Shown here: positions 42,014 through 50,186 of the stretch, piece by piece
How positions within the stretch are numbered: position 1 is the stretch's first letter
Layout of the letters: each line of letters starts with the position of its first letter
Assembly (NCBI GenBank): GCA_023458035.1
Contig: JAEXAX010000031.1
Coordinates: 33,274 to 97,273, forward strand
Length of the DNA stretch: 64,000 nt
From: Bacillota bacterium
GTDB lineage: Bacteria; Bacillota; Clostridia; Lachnospirales; Lachnospiraceae
Reading direction: 5' to 3'
The notes under the pieces: model-generated
Told to the model about the DNA's origin: nothing
Seen by the model: only the letters and a program-made list of their open reading frames with translations
The model's database searches: none
Program-made: the position numbers and the translations under genes

Positions 42014-43057
42014 ATGAGATTTTTTATAGGAACGTTAGTATTTTTTATCGCCATGCTTCTCACCTTAGCTTTTACAATTTTTTTATATATCCGTCTTGTC
42101 ATTGCAGTGCAACATAATAGTGCTGTGCCTCAATGGATGTATAAACTAGGCCGTGCGTTAAAGGGGAGAGAACGAAGAAACTCATACGAGGATTTTACAG
42201 ATCAATCTGTATTAAACGATATACATGCTTATATTATAGGAGTAATAATAGCAAGCATAGCAGTATATTTTATGGTTTATGACAGGAATTCTGCAAATAA
42301 CAAGGTAATGTTTTGGGTTAACGCAGAGTTTTTAATCATTATTGGTATGAGGGCAGTCGTTTTTTATGGGAAATTACTCTTAATTTTTATACATCCTAAA
42401 AAAAAGTATGACCGGAATTTCTCATCCGCTGCCAATGCCGTCATAAATATGATACTAATGTCAGCATTTGCCTGTATGGTAACATTTTCCCTGACGGGGC
42501 TGCCTGTAAAAGCGCCTGTTGTCCAGGTAGGCGACTATAAAATTATTGTCGGTCAGACTACGGCCGATGATTTATTATCAAACGGATTTTCTTTTATAGG
42601 TGAGGAGGGAAATACAGCAAAAAACACAAACGATATGATTGTAAATAAAAGAAACAGTCATCTTCACTATGGTGAAACGGCTCGGCTTGTTAAGGACGGA
42701 AAAGGATACGGTTATGTAAATTTAACGCCCGGATATAAGGATAAGGCAAAACTGGGAGACTGTGTTATCACATACTTCGGTATAACAGCAAAGAGTAAAA
42801 GGCCTGATGATATCAAAATATGCGATAAAAACATTTCAGAATTATCGCTTGATGATTGTAAGAAAGAGAATATGACAGATATTTTTTCGCTTTCTCCGAT
42901 TAGCTATCGAGAAATCAAAGGATATAAACTTTTTTCTCTCAAAATGCAGACTTATCCGCATATGCTCTGGAAAAGCTACACAATAGAAGTTACCTTTTTC
43001 GATAACGATCAATGGGATCAATTTGAAGTATACGCACAGCATACACTTTGGGAATAG
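42014..43057 (+). CDS. AT-rich orphan membrane protein
   Basis: 347 residues, not recognised. ATG 42014 follows AAGGA; the longer frame to TTG 41987 is not needed. Four hydrophobic segments lie in the first 170 residues (FFIGTLVFFIAMLLTLAFTI, IHAYIIGVIIASIAVYFMVY, VMFWVNAEFLIIIGMRAVVF, AVINMILMSAFACMVTFSL). A soluble domain from about 175 onward follows (VGDYKIIVGQTTADDLLSNG, GYVNLTPGYKDKAKLGDCVI). The DNA is clearly AT-richer than its neighbours and uses ATA/AAA/AGA codons freely, a sign of acquisition. It is flanked by a hairpin upstream and a DNA glycosylase gene downstream. Confidence 0.65.
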   Translation: MRFFIGTLVFFIAMLLTLAFTIFLYIRLVIAVQHNSAVPQWMYKLGRALKGRERRNSYEDFTDQSVLNDIHAYIIGVIIASIAVYFMVYDRNSANNKVMFWVNAEFLIIIGMRAVVFYGKLLLIFIHPKKKYDRNFSSAANAVINMILMSAFACMVTFSLTGLPVKAPVVQVGDYKIIVGQTTADDLLSNGFSFIGEEGNTAKNTNDMIVNKRNSHLHYGETARLVKDGKGYGYVNLTPGYKDKAKLGDCVITYFGITAKSKRPDDIKICDKNISELSLDDCKKENMTDIFSLSPISYREIKGYKLFSLKMQTYPHMLWKSYTIEVTFFDNDQWDQFEVYAQHTLWE

Positions 43058-43089
43058 GCGGCTATTCTCGGCAAGCAAAGGAGAATAAA

Positions 43090-43614
43090 GTGAACGAATA
43101 CCAGACCATCATCCATCCGCTGAAACCACTGTATCGAGTGGATTCGAAGATTCTAATATTGGGCTCGTTCCCCTCGGTCAAAACAAGGGAGTACGGCTTC
43201 TTCTACGGCCATCCGCAAAACCGGTTTTGGCCGCTGATGGAACGCATCTTTAATGTGGCATTAACCAGAGATATAGAGGAAAGAAAGGCCTTTTTATTAG
43301 AACACCGCATTGCCCTGTATGATGTCATTTACCAATGCGATATCATCGGCTCCAGCGATGCCAGCATCCAAAATGTCATTCCGTCGGATCTCGGTTCGAT
43401 TTTTCGGGCAGCGGATATCAGGCAGGTCTTTTGCAATGGGGCGACATCGCATCGCTATTACGTGAAATATCAGGAGCCCAGCACCGGTGTCAAGGCTGTC
43501 AAACTGCCATCGACCAGCCCGGCCAATGCAAGGGCCGGGCTTGATGATCTATATCGGCAGTGGCGGATGATCGGAGAATGTATCAGATGTGAAACGGACG
43601 CCGTCAGGATATAG
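43090..43614 (+). CDS. DNA-deoxyinosine glycosylase (UDG superfamily, Mug-like)
   Basis: Base-excision repair glycosylase removing hypoxanthine or uracil-type lesions. GTG 43090 is the start (AAAGGAG 6 bases upstream), giving 174 residues. Motifs are ILILGSFPSVKTREYGFFYGHPQNRFWPLM (residues about 18-47) and the late LPSTSPANAR, both typical of the hypoxanthine-DNA glycosylase branch. Normal composition, unlike the upstream orphan gene. The stop is followed at once by a terminator-like hairpin. Confidence 0.82.
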   Translation: MNEYQTIIHPLKPLYRVDSKILILGSFPSVKTREYGFFYGHPQNRFWPLMERIFNVALTRDIEERKAFLLEHRIALYDVIYQCDIIGSSDASIQNVIPSDLGSIFRAADIRQVFCNGATSHRYYVKYQEPSTGVKAVKLPSTSPANARAGLDDLYRQWRMIGECIRCETDAVRI

Positions 43615-43634
43615 ACATTCAGGCGCCGTTTTGC
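43593..43634 (+). terminator. Terminator overlapping the end of the glycosylase gene
   Basis: AACGGACGCC (43593-43602) pairs with GGCGCCGTT (43622-43630) with one bulged A, followed by TTTT. The left arm lies in the last coding codons. Confidence 0.5.
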
Positions 43635-43660
43635 AAACAAACCAATGTTTGCGGTTATAT
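43631..43660 (+). promoter_or_regulatory. Possible promoter of the GNAT gene
   Basis: TTGCAA (43631-43636) and TTATAT (43655-43660) are 18 bases apart, 15 bases before the acetyltransferase start; weak. Confidence 0.35.
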
Positions 43661-43675
43661 AGGGGAGTTTGATCC

Positions 43676-44209
43676 ATGAATTATTATTGTGAGGATAATT
43701 TAATCATTAGAAATATGCAACAATCAGACGCTCAAGCTTTCACGGATGGCGAAAAAGCACAGGGCTGGAATACTGATATCGCAAAATATGAAATGAGATT
43801 GGAGGATCAGGTGCAGGGGAAATGTATTTCTCTGACAGCAGAATTGGAAGGCTGTCCGGCGGGATATATAAATGTATATCCCTTGGGCAGGGCAGACGGG
43901 CCTTTTGCAGGGCAGGGGTATCCGGAAATAGTTGATTTCGGAGTGCTCGAAAAATATCAGAAAAAAGGTATTGGCAATAAGCTGATGGAAATTGCCGAGC
44001 AAATCGCAGCCGGCTATGCTGATACAGTGTATCTCGGCGTAGGGCTGCATAGTGGTTACGGCAGTGCGCAGAGAATGTATATAAAACGAGGATATGTGCC
44101 TGACGGCTCAGGGGTTTGGTATCAGAATAGGCCGTGTACTCCTTATGATAAAATATATATAAATGATGATGAGTTGATTTTATATTTATCAAAAAAAATA
44201 ATTTTGTAA
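43676..44209 (+). CDS. GNAT family N-acetyltransferase
   Basis: 177 residues. The acetyl-CoA motif A is FGVLEKYQKKGIGNKLMEIAEQIA (residues about 90-113, with the Q/R-x-x-G-x-G/A type loop), preceded by a beta strand AGYINVYPLG. A late strand has TVYLGVGLHSGYGSAQRMYIKRGYVPDG, typical of the GNAT C-terminus. Small-molecule or protein target unknown. GGGGAG supports the start. The gene is somewhat AT-richer than average and converges with the amino-acid importer operon. Confidence 0.8.
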   Translation: MNYYCEDNLIIRNMQQSDAQAFTDGEKAQGWNTDIAKYEMRLEDQVQGKCISLTAELEGCPAGYINVYPLGRADGPFAGQGYPEIVDFGVLEKYQKKGIGNKLMEIAEQIAAGYADTVYLGVGLHSGYGSAQRMYIKRGYVPDGSGVWYQNRPCTPYDKIYINDDELILYLSKKIIL

Positions 44210-44286
44210 TTGATAAGTGTACTTGACATTGGTTATCATAAATTTCACTTTGATTGATAGAAATAGATTGTGAGGGAAAAATATAG

Positions 44287-44367
44287 AAATGCCGCGGAGA
44301 GCGGACACGAACAGTGAAAGGGAGATTCCCCGGCAGCTGTTTGTGGCCGTTTTCCGCGGCATTTTTT
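44287..44367. terminator. Large bidirectional terminator between convergent operons
   Basis: AAATGCCGCGGA (44287-44298) pairs with TCCGCGGCATTT (44353-44364), followed by more Ts. Inner bases continue the fold (GGACACGAACAG with CTGTTTGTGGCC, two mismatches). It separates the forward acetyltransferase from the reverse ABC importer operon, whose last stop codon is directly beside it. Confidence 0.8.
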
Positions 44368-44683
44368 ATTTCTGTCTTCCGATCGACTTTGACACCGACA
44401 CCTGGTTGGCCTTGCGAACCAATTCGGCCCAGTCGGCAAAGGGGGTGCGCGATATGGTCAGGGTGTCGAGGCGATAACGCTGCTCTTTAGAGGGAGAAGC
44501 GAGATCTTCGGCATCAATATCGGCAGCCTCCATCAGCTCCGTCAGACTGCCAAAGGAAGTGAAGCGTTTCAGAAAGTCCTCGTCCAGCAGATCCTCCAGA
44601 GAATAGCTGTTGCCGTTTAAGCGGTTTAACAGTGCATCAAGATCGGTTCCGACATCATCAAAGCCGGATTGCAAAAAGCCCAT
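44366..44683 (-). CDS. Small hypothetical protein in the amino-acid importer operon
   Basis: 105 residues, not recognised: acidic and helical, with LDALLNRLNGNSYSLEDLLDED, SLTELMEAADIDAEDL and TISRTPFADWAELVRKANQ. No membrane segment or signal peptide. It lies 11 bases downstream of the ABC ATPase gene with AGGAG upstream of its ATG, so it is very likely translated from the importer transcript and may be a cytosolic accessory to it. Confidence 0.65.
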   Translation of the reverse strand: MGFLQSGFDDVGTDLDALLNRLNGNSYSLEDLLDEDFLKRFTSFGSLTELMEAADIDAEDLASPSKEQRYRLDTLTISRTPFADWAELVRKANQVSVSKSIGRQK

Positions 44684-44694
44684 ATGTATCCTCC

Positions 44695-45318
44695 TTAGCG
44701 TAGCTTTTGTAGTTGGCCGTCCTGCATCTCGTACAATGAAGTTGCATACTTATGTGCAAAATCAATATCGTGGGTGATGACGATGACACCGGTCGAAAGC
44801 TTAGCGACCTCCCGCAGCAGCAGGCCGACCTGATCGGTCAGACCCTGATCCAAGGCGCTGGTCGGTTCGTCAAAGCACAAATAATCCGGTTCCATGGCAA
44901 GGGCACGGCAGATGGCGGTACGCTGCTTTTGGCCGCCGGACAGTCGGTAGGGATAAGCTTCCCGGACCGTGGTTAACTCCAGCTTGGCAAGCAGCTCGTT
45001 CGCTTTCACTTTAGCATCTGCATCGCTCATATGCAAGACCTCTTTCAGCGGCAGGGTGATATTTTCAAGTACCGTCAGATGCGGGAAGAGATTGAAGGTC
45101 TGAAAGACCATGCCGATATGCGGCCGGCTGCCGTTTTTTTCGCGGATCTCGCCGCTCTGATAGGGCTCCAGTCCGCAGAGACAGCGAATAAAGGTGGTCT
45201 TGCCGACCCCGGAAGGTCCCATGATGATGGCGATCTCTGATTTTTCGATGGTAAAATCGATCCCTTTGAGGATCTGTACATTCTTAAATTGTTTGGTTAG
45301 ATTTTTGACTTCCAACAT
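44695..45318 (-). CDS. Polar amino-acid ABC transporter, ATP-binding protein
   Basis: 207 residues, shorter than the usual 240 of GlnQ-type ATPases. It has Walker A GPSGVGKTT, Q-loop VFQTFNLFPHLTVLEN, signature LSGGQKQR, Walker B CFDEPTSALD and the switch histidine in VIVITHDIDFAH. The C-terminus ends directly after YEMQDGQLQKLR, so the final segment found in GlnQ is missing. It sits 3 bases downstream of the permease gene in the same operon. Confidence 0.9.
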   Translation of the reverse strand: MLEVKNLTKQFKNVQILKGIDFTIEKSEIAIIMGPSGVGKTTFIRCLCGLEPYQSGEIREKNGSRPHIGMVFQTFNLFPHLTVLENITLPLKEVLHMSDADAKVKANELLAKLELTTVREAYPYRLSGGQKQRTAICRALAMEPDYLCFDEPTSALDQGLTDQVGLLLREVAKLSTGVIVITHDIDFAHKYATSLYEMQDGQLQKLR

Positions 45319-45321
45319 GCT

Positions 45322-45963
45322 TTATCCCTCGTAATAGCTATAGCGTTTTTCTGTCTGCTTCAGGATGACCGTCAGCACGATGATCAGGCCAAGGTAAATC
45401 AGAGCAGCGGCCAGGTATGGCAGCTGTGAAACCATGGAACCGGCTGTGGTCTTGGCGATCCGCAGTACATCTCCCAGAGCCAGGATATAAACCAGGGAGG
45501 TATCCTTTACCAAAGTGATCAGCTCGTTGCCGATGGGCGGCATGATGCGTTTGATCAATTGCGGCAGGATGACCCGATAAAAGGTTTGCGATCGGCTTAG
45601 GCCGAGCACCTGTCCGGCTTCATATTGCCCCGGATCGATCGATACGAAACCGCCGCGGAAGATTTCCGCAAAGTAGGCGGCATAATTGATGACAAAGGTG
45701 ATCAGGGCGGCCGGCAGACGGTCAAGGGTGATGCCCCAGTTGGGCAGACCGTAATAGATAAAGATCAGCTGCAGCAGCAGCGGTGTGCCGCGCATGATTA
45801 AAATATAAACATCTATCACCGCGCGCAGCACCGGCCATTTGCTGATCCGGCCGGAACAGACAAGCAGTCCGAGCGGTAAGGCACAGACTGCTGTCATGGT
45901 GAAAACCAAAAGAGTGATTTTAATGCCACCGAGCATGGTGGTCAACATTGTCAAAAAATCCAT
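45322..45963 (-). CDS. Polar amino-acid ABC transporter, permease
   Basis: 213 residues with five membrane segments. The HisM/GlnP-type signature is MRGTPLLLQLIFIYYGLP, and the EAA loop is YEAGQVLGLSRSQTFYRVILPQLIKRIMPP, which docks with the ATPase. Follows the binding-protein gene by 41 bases in the operon. One permease gene suggests a homodimeric channel. Confidence 0.9.
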   Translation of the reverse strand: MDFLTMLTTMLGGIKITLLVFTMTAVCALPLGLLVCSGRISKWPVLRAVIDVYILIMRGTPLLLQLIFIYYGLPNWGITLDRLPAALITFVINYAAYFAEIFRGGFVSIDPGQYEAGQVLGLSRSQTFYRVILPQLIKRIMPPIGNELITLVKDTSLVYILALGDVLRIAKTTAGSMVSQLPYLAAALIYLGLIIVLTVILKQTEKRYSYYEG

Positions 45964-46004
45964 ATGATAGTATTCTCCGGGTTCATATTCGTGGAGCGAG
46001 TTTC

Positions 46005-46877
46005 TTAGGGTTTGGCGATAATATCACTGCCGAACCAGGTTTCGGAAATCCTGGCAGCGCTGCCGTCCTTCTTCATTTCATTCAGAGCATCATTGAGAGC
46101 CTTCTGCAGGGTGACATCAGTCTTTCTTATGCCGACTGCATAATTCTCGGTTCCAAGATTTTCATCCAGGATACGGAATTTTTCGGCGCCCTTCTGTGCG
46201 GTGTAATACTTCGCTAAAATTTCATCGACCACCAAGGCTTCGATCCGGCCGTTTTCCAGATCAATGAAGGCTTCGTTGAAATTTCCGTATAAGGACGGCT
46301 CACCGCCGGCGAAGTCGGAGGCGATGCCGGCTGCATTGATGGCATCCAGACCGCTGGATTGATCCTGGGTTCCTACCTTTACGCCGGCCAGGTCCTTTAG
46401 GGTGGTTACCTTAGAGTTCGCCGGTACAACAACGGACTGCTTATTCTTTAGGTAGGCGTCGGTGAATAATACCTTTTCCCTGCGCTCGTCGGTCACGGAA
46501 TAACCGTTCCAGATCAGATCTATGGCCTTCTGGTTCAGCTCATTTTCCTTCATGGCCCAGTCGATCGGCTGAAAGGTGGCCTTTAAACCGAGACGGCCGG
46601 CAGCTTCCTTCGCCATATCTACGTCGAAGCCGACGATTTCATTCTTTTCATTACGGAAGCCCAGCGGAACAAAAGCGTCATCCAGACCGATAATGATATC
46701 GCCGCGTTTTTTGATGGCTTCAAATTGATCATCTGCTGTGGCGGCCGCGGACTTAGTGGAACCGATGAGGCTGCCTTTTTCGGCGGAATCGGTGGCTTCG
46801 TTTTTCTTCTGCCCGCATCCGGCCAATAAACTAAGACTAAGAGCCGTGATACAAAAGCCGGTAAATAATTTCTTCAT
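46005..46877 (-). CDS. Amino-acid ABC transporter substrate-binding lipoprotein
   Basis: 290 residues, first gene of the importer operon. A lipoprotein signal peptide ends at the lipobox LLAGCGQKK. The mature protein has the family-3 solute-binding fold: IKKRGDIIIGLDDAFVPLGFRNEKNEIVGFDVDMAKE, WAMKENELNQKAIDLIWNGYSVTDERREKVLFTDAY and VGTQDQSSGLDAI. The wording recalls cystine/polar amino-acid receptors, but the ligand is not proven. A clear promoter lies about 70 bases upstream and AGGAGG precedes the ATG. Confidence 0.88.
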   Translation of the reverse strand: MKKLFTGFCITALSLSLLAGCGQKKNEATDSAEKGSLIGSTKSAAATADDQFEAIKKRGDIIIGLDDAFVPLGFRNEKNEIVGFDVDMAKEAAGRLGLKATFQPIDWAMKENELNQKAIDLIWNGYSVTDERREKVLFTDAYLKNKQSVVVPANSKVTTLKDLAGVKVGTQDQSSGLDAINAAGIASDFAGGEPSLYGNFNEAFIDLENGRIEALVVDEILAKYYTAQKGAEKFRILDENLGTENYAVGIRKTDVTLQKALNDALNEMKKDGSAARISETWFGSDIIAKP

Positions 46878-46946
46878 ACGTTTCTCCTCCTTGCTTACCC
46901 AATGATTTATCGTGCTAAATTGCTAATGCGCTGATGTTGTAAAGAG

Positions 46947-46975
46947 ATAGTAGCGTATTTTGAGGAGGATTGCAA
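46947..46975 (-). promoter_or_regulatory. Sigma-A promoter of the amino-acid importer operon
   Basis: Reverse-strand TTGCAA (46970-46975) and TACTAT (46947-46952), spacing 17. Confidence 0.65.
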
Positions 46976-46992
46976 GCTTATTTTGAATTTTT

Positions 46993-48189
46993 TTAATGAT
47001 TTGTAAAAATTTGAATTTTTGCGATCAATTCAGTGACCGAACAAAGCAGCTCGCCCTGGATTTGATTGCCTCGACCACCGCCGCGGAAGCAGCCGTCGGC
47101 CTTTAAGGCTTTGCAGATATCTGCCAACGGAAGAGTTTCGCTTCTAATGGTACAAAGCTGCGCGGTTTCCTGCTTATTGATCACCACCAGGGTCTGAGTG
47201 ACGGGGGCAGCGGTAATCAATCTGGCCAGTAGGGATGGGGCGACTGCCTCCAGCTCGCATAGCAGGATCTGCTGCCGCTCAGACGTATCTGCACCGGCCG
47301 CCGTGGCAGCTGTCAGCCTTTCTTCTATATATCGCTGCTGCCACAGCAGGATGGACTGCTCGGCTGTATTCAGTTTTTCAAGCAGATTGCCGGTGCGTTC
47401 GACACAGTTCGTCATCGGTACGTTTAACAAGGCCGAAAGCTGTTTCAGACTGTTGTCCTTGCGGCGATAGTCCTCCAGGGCATTACGTCCTAACTGCAGG
47501 GTCAAGCGAACACCGCCCTTGTAGCGGATGGCTGAGGTGAAATGAATCAGTCCGATCTCACCGGTGGTACGCACATGGGTGCCGCAGCAGGCGCAGAGAT
47601 CACAGTTTGGCACCCGCACCAGACGAATTTTACCGGTTAGCTCCTTTTTGCTGCGAAACTGATAAGAAGACAACTCCTGATCGTCCGGATAGAGGATCTC
47701 GATTGGCCGGTTTTGATAAATGATGGTGTTTGCCTCATCTTCGATGGCCAGCAGCTGATCGGCATTGATCGGGCCGTTGTAGTCTATAGTGACTGCCTCC
47801 GATCCCATATGAAAGCCCACATTGTCATAGCCGAAATCACGGTAGATAATACCGGAGATCAGGTGTTCACCACTGTGCTCCTGCATCCGGCGATATCGTA
47901 GATCCCAGTCAAGCATCAGGCGAACTGTCTTACCGACGGGCAGAGGCCGGGTGCACAGATGACAGATGACTTCGTCCTGATAATAGCAGTCAGTGACCGG
48001 AATCTCATCGATCCGGCCGTGATCTCCGTATTGGCCGCCGCCTTCTGGATAAAAGACAGTCCGGTCCAGTACCACGGCAAAGCCATCGTGTGTGGCTTCG
48101 CAGGCCAGCACGGTAGCAGTGGTATCCTGTAGATATACATCCTGGTAAAATAGTTTTTCGGTTTGCGGGATTTCGGCATGAAGTAACAT
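46993..48189 (-). CDS. Alanyl-tRNA editing protein (AlaX-like, DHHA1-containing)
   Basis: Free-standing editing domain that deacylates mischarged tRNA-Ala. About 398 residues from ATG 48189; GGAGG lies just upstream, and the longer frame begins with TTG inside that ribosome site. The editing zinc ligands are visible as EHSGEHLISG and CDLCACCGTHV. Before them is the substrate-binding FYPEGGGQYGDHG. The C-terminal part is a DHHA1-like domain ending with CFRGGGRGNQIQGEL. This is the longer AlaX-L form. It has its own promoter. Confidence 0.88.
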   Translation of the reverse strand: MLLHAEIPQTEKLFYQDVYLQDTTATVLACEATHDGFAVVLDRTVFYPEGGGQYGDHGRIDEIPVTDCYYQDEVICHLCTRPLPVGKTVRLMLDWDLRYRRMQEHSGEHLISGIIYRDFGYDNVGFHMGSEAVTIDYNGPINADQLLAIEDEANTIIYQNRPIEILYPDDQELSSYQFRSKKELTGKIRLVRVPNCDLCACCGTHVRTTGEIGLIHFTSAIRYKGGVRLTLQLGRNALEDYRRKDNSLKQLSALLNVPMTNCVERTGNLLEKLNTAEQSILLWQQRYIEERLTAATAAGADTSERQQILLCELEAVAPSLLARLITAAPVTQTLVVINKQETAQLCTIRSETLPLADICKALKADGCFRGGGRGNQIQGELLCSVTELIAKIQIFTNH

Positions 48190-48264
48190 TATTTCCTCCA
48201 ATTTTGTGGTGCGGTCGGCGTCGCTGCCGGAGCCGGAGCGGTCACGATGCTTTCTTTATCGTCT

Positions 48265-48293
48265 ATTGTAGTATAGGGACAGAAAAATGACAA
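48265..48293 (-). promoter_or_regulatory. Sigma-A promoter for the alanyl-tRNA editing gene
   Basis: Reverse-strand TTGTCA (48288-48293) and TACAAT (48265-48270), spacing 17. Confidence 0.68.
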
Positions 48294-48320
48294 TGACGGA
48301 TCGGAGACCGGAACAAATAA

Positions 48321-48367
48321 AAAAACAGCATACCCCGCCTGTAATGCCGGCGGGGCATGCTGTTTTT
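48321..48367. terminator. Bidirectional-looking terminator after the e(P4) phosphatase gene
   Basis: Left arm 48321-48339 (AAAAACAGCATACCCCGCC) pairs with right arm 48349-48367 with one mismatch; A-run and T-run flank it on either side, so it works for the reverse gene ending at 48378. Confidence 0.85.
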
Positions 48368-48377
48368 AACATTGGAT

Positions 48378-49274
48378 TTATTTCCAGTAATGTAAGGATT
48401 TTAAGCGCATATCCATTTTTTGTTTCGGTGTCAGATCTTTTTTGCCCTCATAGATCGAGCTTTCAAAGGAGCCGTACATCGGGTTCGGGAAGATGATATA
48501 GCGGTCGCCGAATTCCTTGGCCTGCTCACTGACGGTGTTGTTTCTTTCAGCAACTGATTTTTTTGAAAATTCTCCAAAGTCGGATAGATTATCTCCGAAT
48601 AACAAAATCAGCTTGGACTTGGCTTCGACCGCCTCGCGACGGTTTTTCTTTCCGCTCTTGTCATCCTTGTTCTTCAGCATGACTCTGTCCCTTGCCTGTA
48701 CGGGGATTCCCTCATTTTCCAGGTTTTTGATGGTGTCATCTAAAACAGCTTCATCACGATCAGAGATGTAGTAAATCTCGACATTGTTTTCATTTGCCAT
48801 ATTCAGAAAATCTTTTGCGCCGGCCACGGCCTTGGCCTGGGCAGCCTTGCACCATTCATTCCAAGTCTTCGGGTCGTATTCCTTACCTTCCTTGATATTT
48901 TGTGCCTGATACGGTCCGTTGTCCAAAACGGTTTCATCCAGATCCAAAACGATCGAGTACGGTTTGTCGGATGTTTCTTTAATTTTTTCTTTTAATTTCA
49001 TGCTTGCCAGATTATAGCCCTGGAGAAATAAGGCGTCCTTTTCACCGGAAGTCTGAAACCATGCGACCGCCATGGCATTTTCGCGGGCAATCAACTGCAG
49101 ATCCGTCAGTTCATTTTTGTCTTCCTTTGGTTCCTCCTGTTTCACGGAAGATTCCTGTTTCACGGAAGATTCCTGTTGAGCCGGTTTCGGTGCCTCCTTT
49201 TTGGCGCAGGCATTCAGTGACATCCCCACTGTCATAGCGAGTGCCAGAGTCCAAAGCTGTTTTTTCAGTTTCAT
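48378..49274 (-). CDS. 5'-nucleotidase, lipoprotein e(P4) family (HAD acid phosphatase)
   Basis: Surface lipoprotein phosphatase, 298 residues. A signal peptide ends near SLNACAKKE, with the Cys as the likely lipid site. A hydrophilic tether follows, with a perfect duplicated QESSVK (two 18-base DNA repeats, 49141-49176). The HAD domain has VLDLDETVLDN (DxDxT nucleophile motif), YYISDRDE and LLFGDNLSDF. Known relatives dephosphorylate nucleotides such as NMN for uptake. AGGAGG-like site and its own promoter upstream; terminator downstream. Confidence 0.88.
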   Translation of the reverse strand: MKLKKQLWTLALAMTVGMSLNACAKKEAPKPAQQESSVKQESSVKQEEPKEDKNELTDLQLIARENAMAVAWFQTSGEKDALFLQGYNLASMKLKEKIKETSDKPYSIVLDLDETVLDNGPYQAQNIKEGKEYDPKTWNEWCKAAQAKAVAGAKDFLNMANENNVEIYYISDRDEAVLDDTIKNLENEGIPVQARDRVMLKNKDDKSGKKNRREAVEAKSKLILLFGDNLSDFGEFSKKSVAERNNTVSEQAKEFGDRYIIFPNPMYGSFESSIYEGKKDLTPKQKMDMRLKSLHYWK

Positions 49275-49329
49275 ACTAATTCCTCCTAAAAAATGATTGA
49301 TGATAAAGGAAAAATCCTTTTATGGTAAA

Positions 49330-49358
49330 GTTATACAACAAAATACGAGTGTTTTCAA
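49330..49358 (-). promoter_or_regulatory. Sigma-A promoter for the e(P4) phosphatase gene
   Basis: Reverse-strand TTGAAA (49353-49358) and TATAAC (49330-49335), spacing 17. Confidence 0.6.
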
Positions 49359-49440
49359 GAAAGAAATTTATCATTTGCTGACAATTATATGTGTTAAAAA
49401 AAGAAAATTTGTAATAAAAAATAAATAATTCAAGAAAGAA

Positions 49441-49596
49441 ATGACAATGTATTTAGTGAATTTTATACAAGAAACTCGGGGTGAGACTGCGGATGGGTCG
49501 GCCATTGCGGTACGAGAAGAGACAAATGACAATAAGCCGTTGCGCGGAGTAAGGTTATTGCCAAATGATGAAAACTCCTATATACTCACTAAATAG
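49441..49596 (+). CDS. Possible 51-residue protein upstream of greA
   Basis: An open frame from ATG 49441 to TAG 49594-49596 encodes MTMYLVNFIQETRGETADGS and continues to SYILTK. The ribosome site is weak (AAGAAAG directly upstream). It overlaps the greA promoter at its 3' end. The surrounding spacer (49275-49667) also contains a 14-base direct repeat, TTCAAGAAAGAAAT, at about 49355 and 49429. Could be a real small gene or chance. Confidence 0.22.
   Translation: MTMYLVNFIQETRGETADGSAIAVREETNDNKPLRGVRLLPNDENSYILTK
49558..49586 (+). promoter_or_regulatory. Sigma-A promoter for greA
   Basis: TTGCCA (49558-49563) and TATACT (49581-49586), spacing 17, about 80 bases before the coding start. Confidence 0.65.
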
Positions 49597-49667
49597 AAAT
49601 TAAAGAGGGAAAGTGCTAGGAAATACAGAGGGGGCTGAATAGGAAATACCGGCAGAAGGAGCGGAGA

Positions 49668-50171
49668 ATGAGAGAAGAACTGACAAAAGAGGATATCAGA
49701 CGGATCGAGGAGGAGATTGAGCACCGTAAGCTGGTGGTGCGTAAGGAAACCATAGAGGCGGTGAAAGAAGCCAGAGCTCAGGGCGATCTCAGTGAAAATT
49801 TTGAATATTATGCAGCCAAGCGGGAAAAGAATCAAAACGAAGGTCGGATTCGCTATCTGGAAAGAATGCTGCGCACAGCCAGGGTGATTGAAGAAAATAG
49901 GCGGAGCGGTGTGGTCGGGGTAAATACCCGGGTGCGTGTTTTGATCATAGAAGAGGATGAGGAGGAAGAGTATGCGCTGGTGACCAGCATCCGTTCCAAT
50001 TCCCGCAAAAACTTGATTAGCCGTGAATCTGCGCTGGGAAAGGCCTTGTTTGGGCATCGGATCGGCGATGAGGTAACGGTCGAGGTCAGCGAGACTTACA
50101 GCTACCGAGTCCGTATTCTGGCGGTAGAAGCGGAAGAGGATGTCGGTCAGCACGCGCTAAAGCGTTTTTGA
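49668..50171 (+). CDS. greA: Transcription elongation factor GreA/GreB family
   Basis: Rescues backtracked RNA polymerase by stimulating transcript cleavage. The 167-residue protein has an N-terminal coiled coil with the tip motif ARAQGDLSENFEYYAAKREKNQNEGRI (residues about 37-63), containing the acidic tip DLSEN, and a C-terminal FKBP-like domain (GDEVTVEVSE). Start supported by AAGGAG. It ends with a mildly extended acidic tail and converges on yitT with 15 bases between stops. Other greA copies may exist elsewhere. Confidence 0.88.
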   Translation: MREELTKEDIRRIEEEIEHRKLVVRKETIEAVKEARAQGDLSENFEYYAAKREKNQNEGRIRYLERMLRTARVIEENRRSGVVGVNTRVRVLIIEEDEEEEYALVTSIRSNSRKNLISRESALGKALFGHRIGDEVTVEVSETYSYRVRILAVEAEEDVGQHALKRF

Positions 50172-50186
50172 CAGACATCCTCCGGA

